Source: BP-464 sp963825415 (GTDB lineage: Bacteria > Actinomycetota > Thermoleophilia > Solirubrobacterales > Solirubrobacteraceae). From it: a DNA stretch of 64,000 bases. The stretch covers positions 342,559 to 406,558 of the forward strand of contig CAWGTD010000009.1 in NCBI GenBank assembly GCA_963825415.1, written 5' to 3'. Position 1 is the stretch's first letter. Each line of letters opens with the position of its first letter. Position numbers and translations under genes: made by a program. The notes below the pieces were generated by a model. That model saw nothing but the letters and a program-made list of their open reading frames with translations, made no database searches and was not told where the DNA came from. This document shows, piece by piece, positions 63,686-64,000 of the stretch.

Positions 63686-64000
63686 CTGCGCGGCGACCGC
63701 TTCCCAGACGCGCCGGTGCAGCGCGACGTTCTCGCCGCGGTCGGTGCGGACCTCGAGGATCGTACGTGCCCTCGGAGGACTCCAGACCGGCGTGGAGCTC
63801 GTCGACGGTCGTGACGAGCGTGTGGCGCGCGCCGTAGAGCTCGGCGGCGCGGGCGATGTCGAGGCCGGTCGGTGTGGCGACGTGCTCCTCGAAGACGTCG
63901 GTCTGGGTGGCGACGGGGAGGAAGTCGAAGATCCCGCCGCCGGCGTTGTTGAGCACCACGATCGTCAGCGGGATCCCCAGCCGCGTGCCCGCGAGCAGTC
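63665..64000 (-). CDS. menD: MenD (SEPHCHC synthase), C-terminal part, frameshifted
   Basis: The gene enters from the right edge of the window. IVVLNNAGGGIFDFLPVA is the ThDP/Mg motif of MenD, and HVATPTGLDIARAAELYGARH follows. A break near 63,759-63,767 is repaired by skipping one base, giving ILEVRTDRGENVALHRRVWEAVAAQLGAQDR and stop at 63,665. MenD adds a succinyl-semialdehyde unit from 2-oxoglutarate to isochorismate. Its product pathway leads to menaquinone, the likely electron donor for the bd oxidase encoded at 39-42 kb. The N-terminal part is outside the window. Confidence 0.88.

Noticed and set aside
1..64000. CRISPR arrays and rRNA or tRNA genes
   Set aside because: No array of regularly spaced direct repeats and no convincing structural RNA gene was found by reading both strands.

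Overview
The window is high-GC, gene-dense DNA from an actinobacterium. The gene set, frequent GTG starts and GTGA or ATGA stop/start overlaps suggest Thermoleophilia, probably Solirubrobacterales. That placement is inferred from gene content and was not tested by phylogeny. Most of the window is ordinary chromosome; positions 13.9-26.9 kb are an integrated mobile element.

Chromosome, left part (1-13.9 kb): the end of a coiled-coil protein; dnaE; a class III cyclase translationally coupled to a cytochrome P450, with a divergent TetR regulator across a 48-bp operator region; a second class III cyclase; nfo diverging from gltX; an HDOD-LuxR regulator; and a divergent DoxX / Rrf2 pair.

Mobile element (about 13,931-26,897): imperfect direct repeats containing GTACTACATCTAG flank it. 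The left copy is the 3' end of the Rrf2 gene, so the element appears to have entered there and restored the stop codon. It holds a zone of palindromes, an excisionase-like HTH protein, a tyrosine recombinase decayed by several frameshifts, a DUF4238 protein, an unknown protein, a 1389-aa SIR2-STAND NTPase of the antiphage-defence type, an apparent graspetide operon (precursor with four TxTK/R..RDxD cores, MvdC/D-like ATP-grasp ligase, coupled three-TM membrane protein), a PIN-like nuclease candidate and another unknown protein. This is the most novel part of the window.

Chromosome, right part (26.9-64 kb): a flavoprotein monooxygenase; secreted GH92 and GH5 glycosidases; a Tat-exported phytoene-desaturase-like enzyme; a double DUF1990 protein followed by an RsbQ/RsbP stress pair; cydAB; a phospholipase C coupled to an RTX-like protein; cysK-cysE; a queuosine-salvage-like protein; uvrD/pcrA interrupted by an intein; folD; gatCAB; ilvBN; and menF facing the end of menD. 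Some genes fit together: MenF/MenD make the menaquinone that a bd oxidase can use, GltX and GatCAB together suit the indirect route to Gln-tRNA, and CysE feeds CysK.

A caution on sequence quality: eight otherwise conserved genes (P450, HDOD-LuxR, Rrf2, GH92, GatB, a membrane protein, MenD, and the first break in the integrase) each need one base skipped in the same direction to restore the family sequence. This looks more like insertion-type sequencing error than biology. The features are described as reconstructed.
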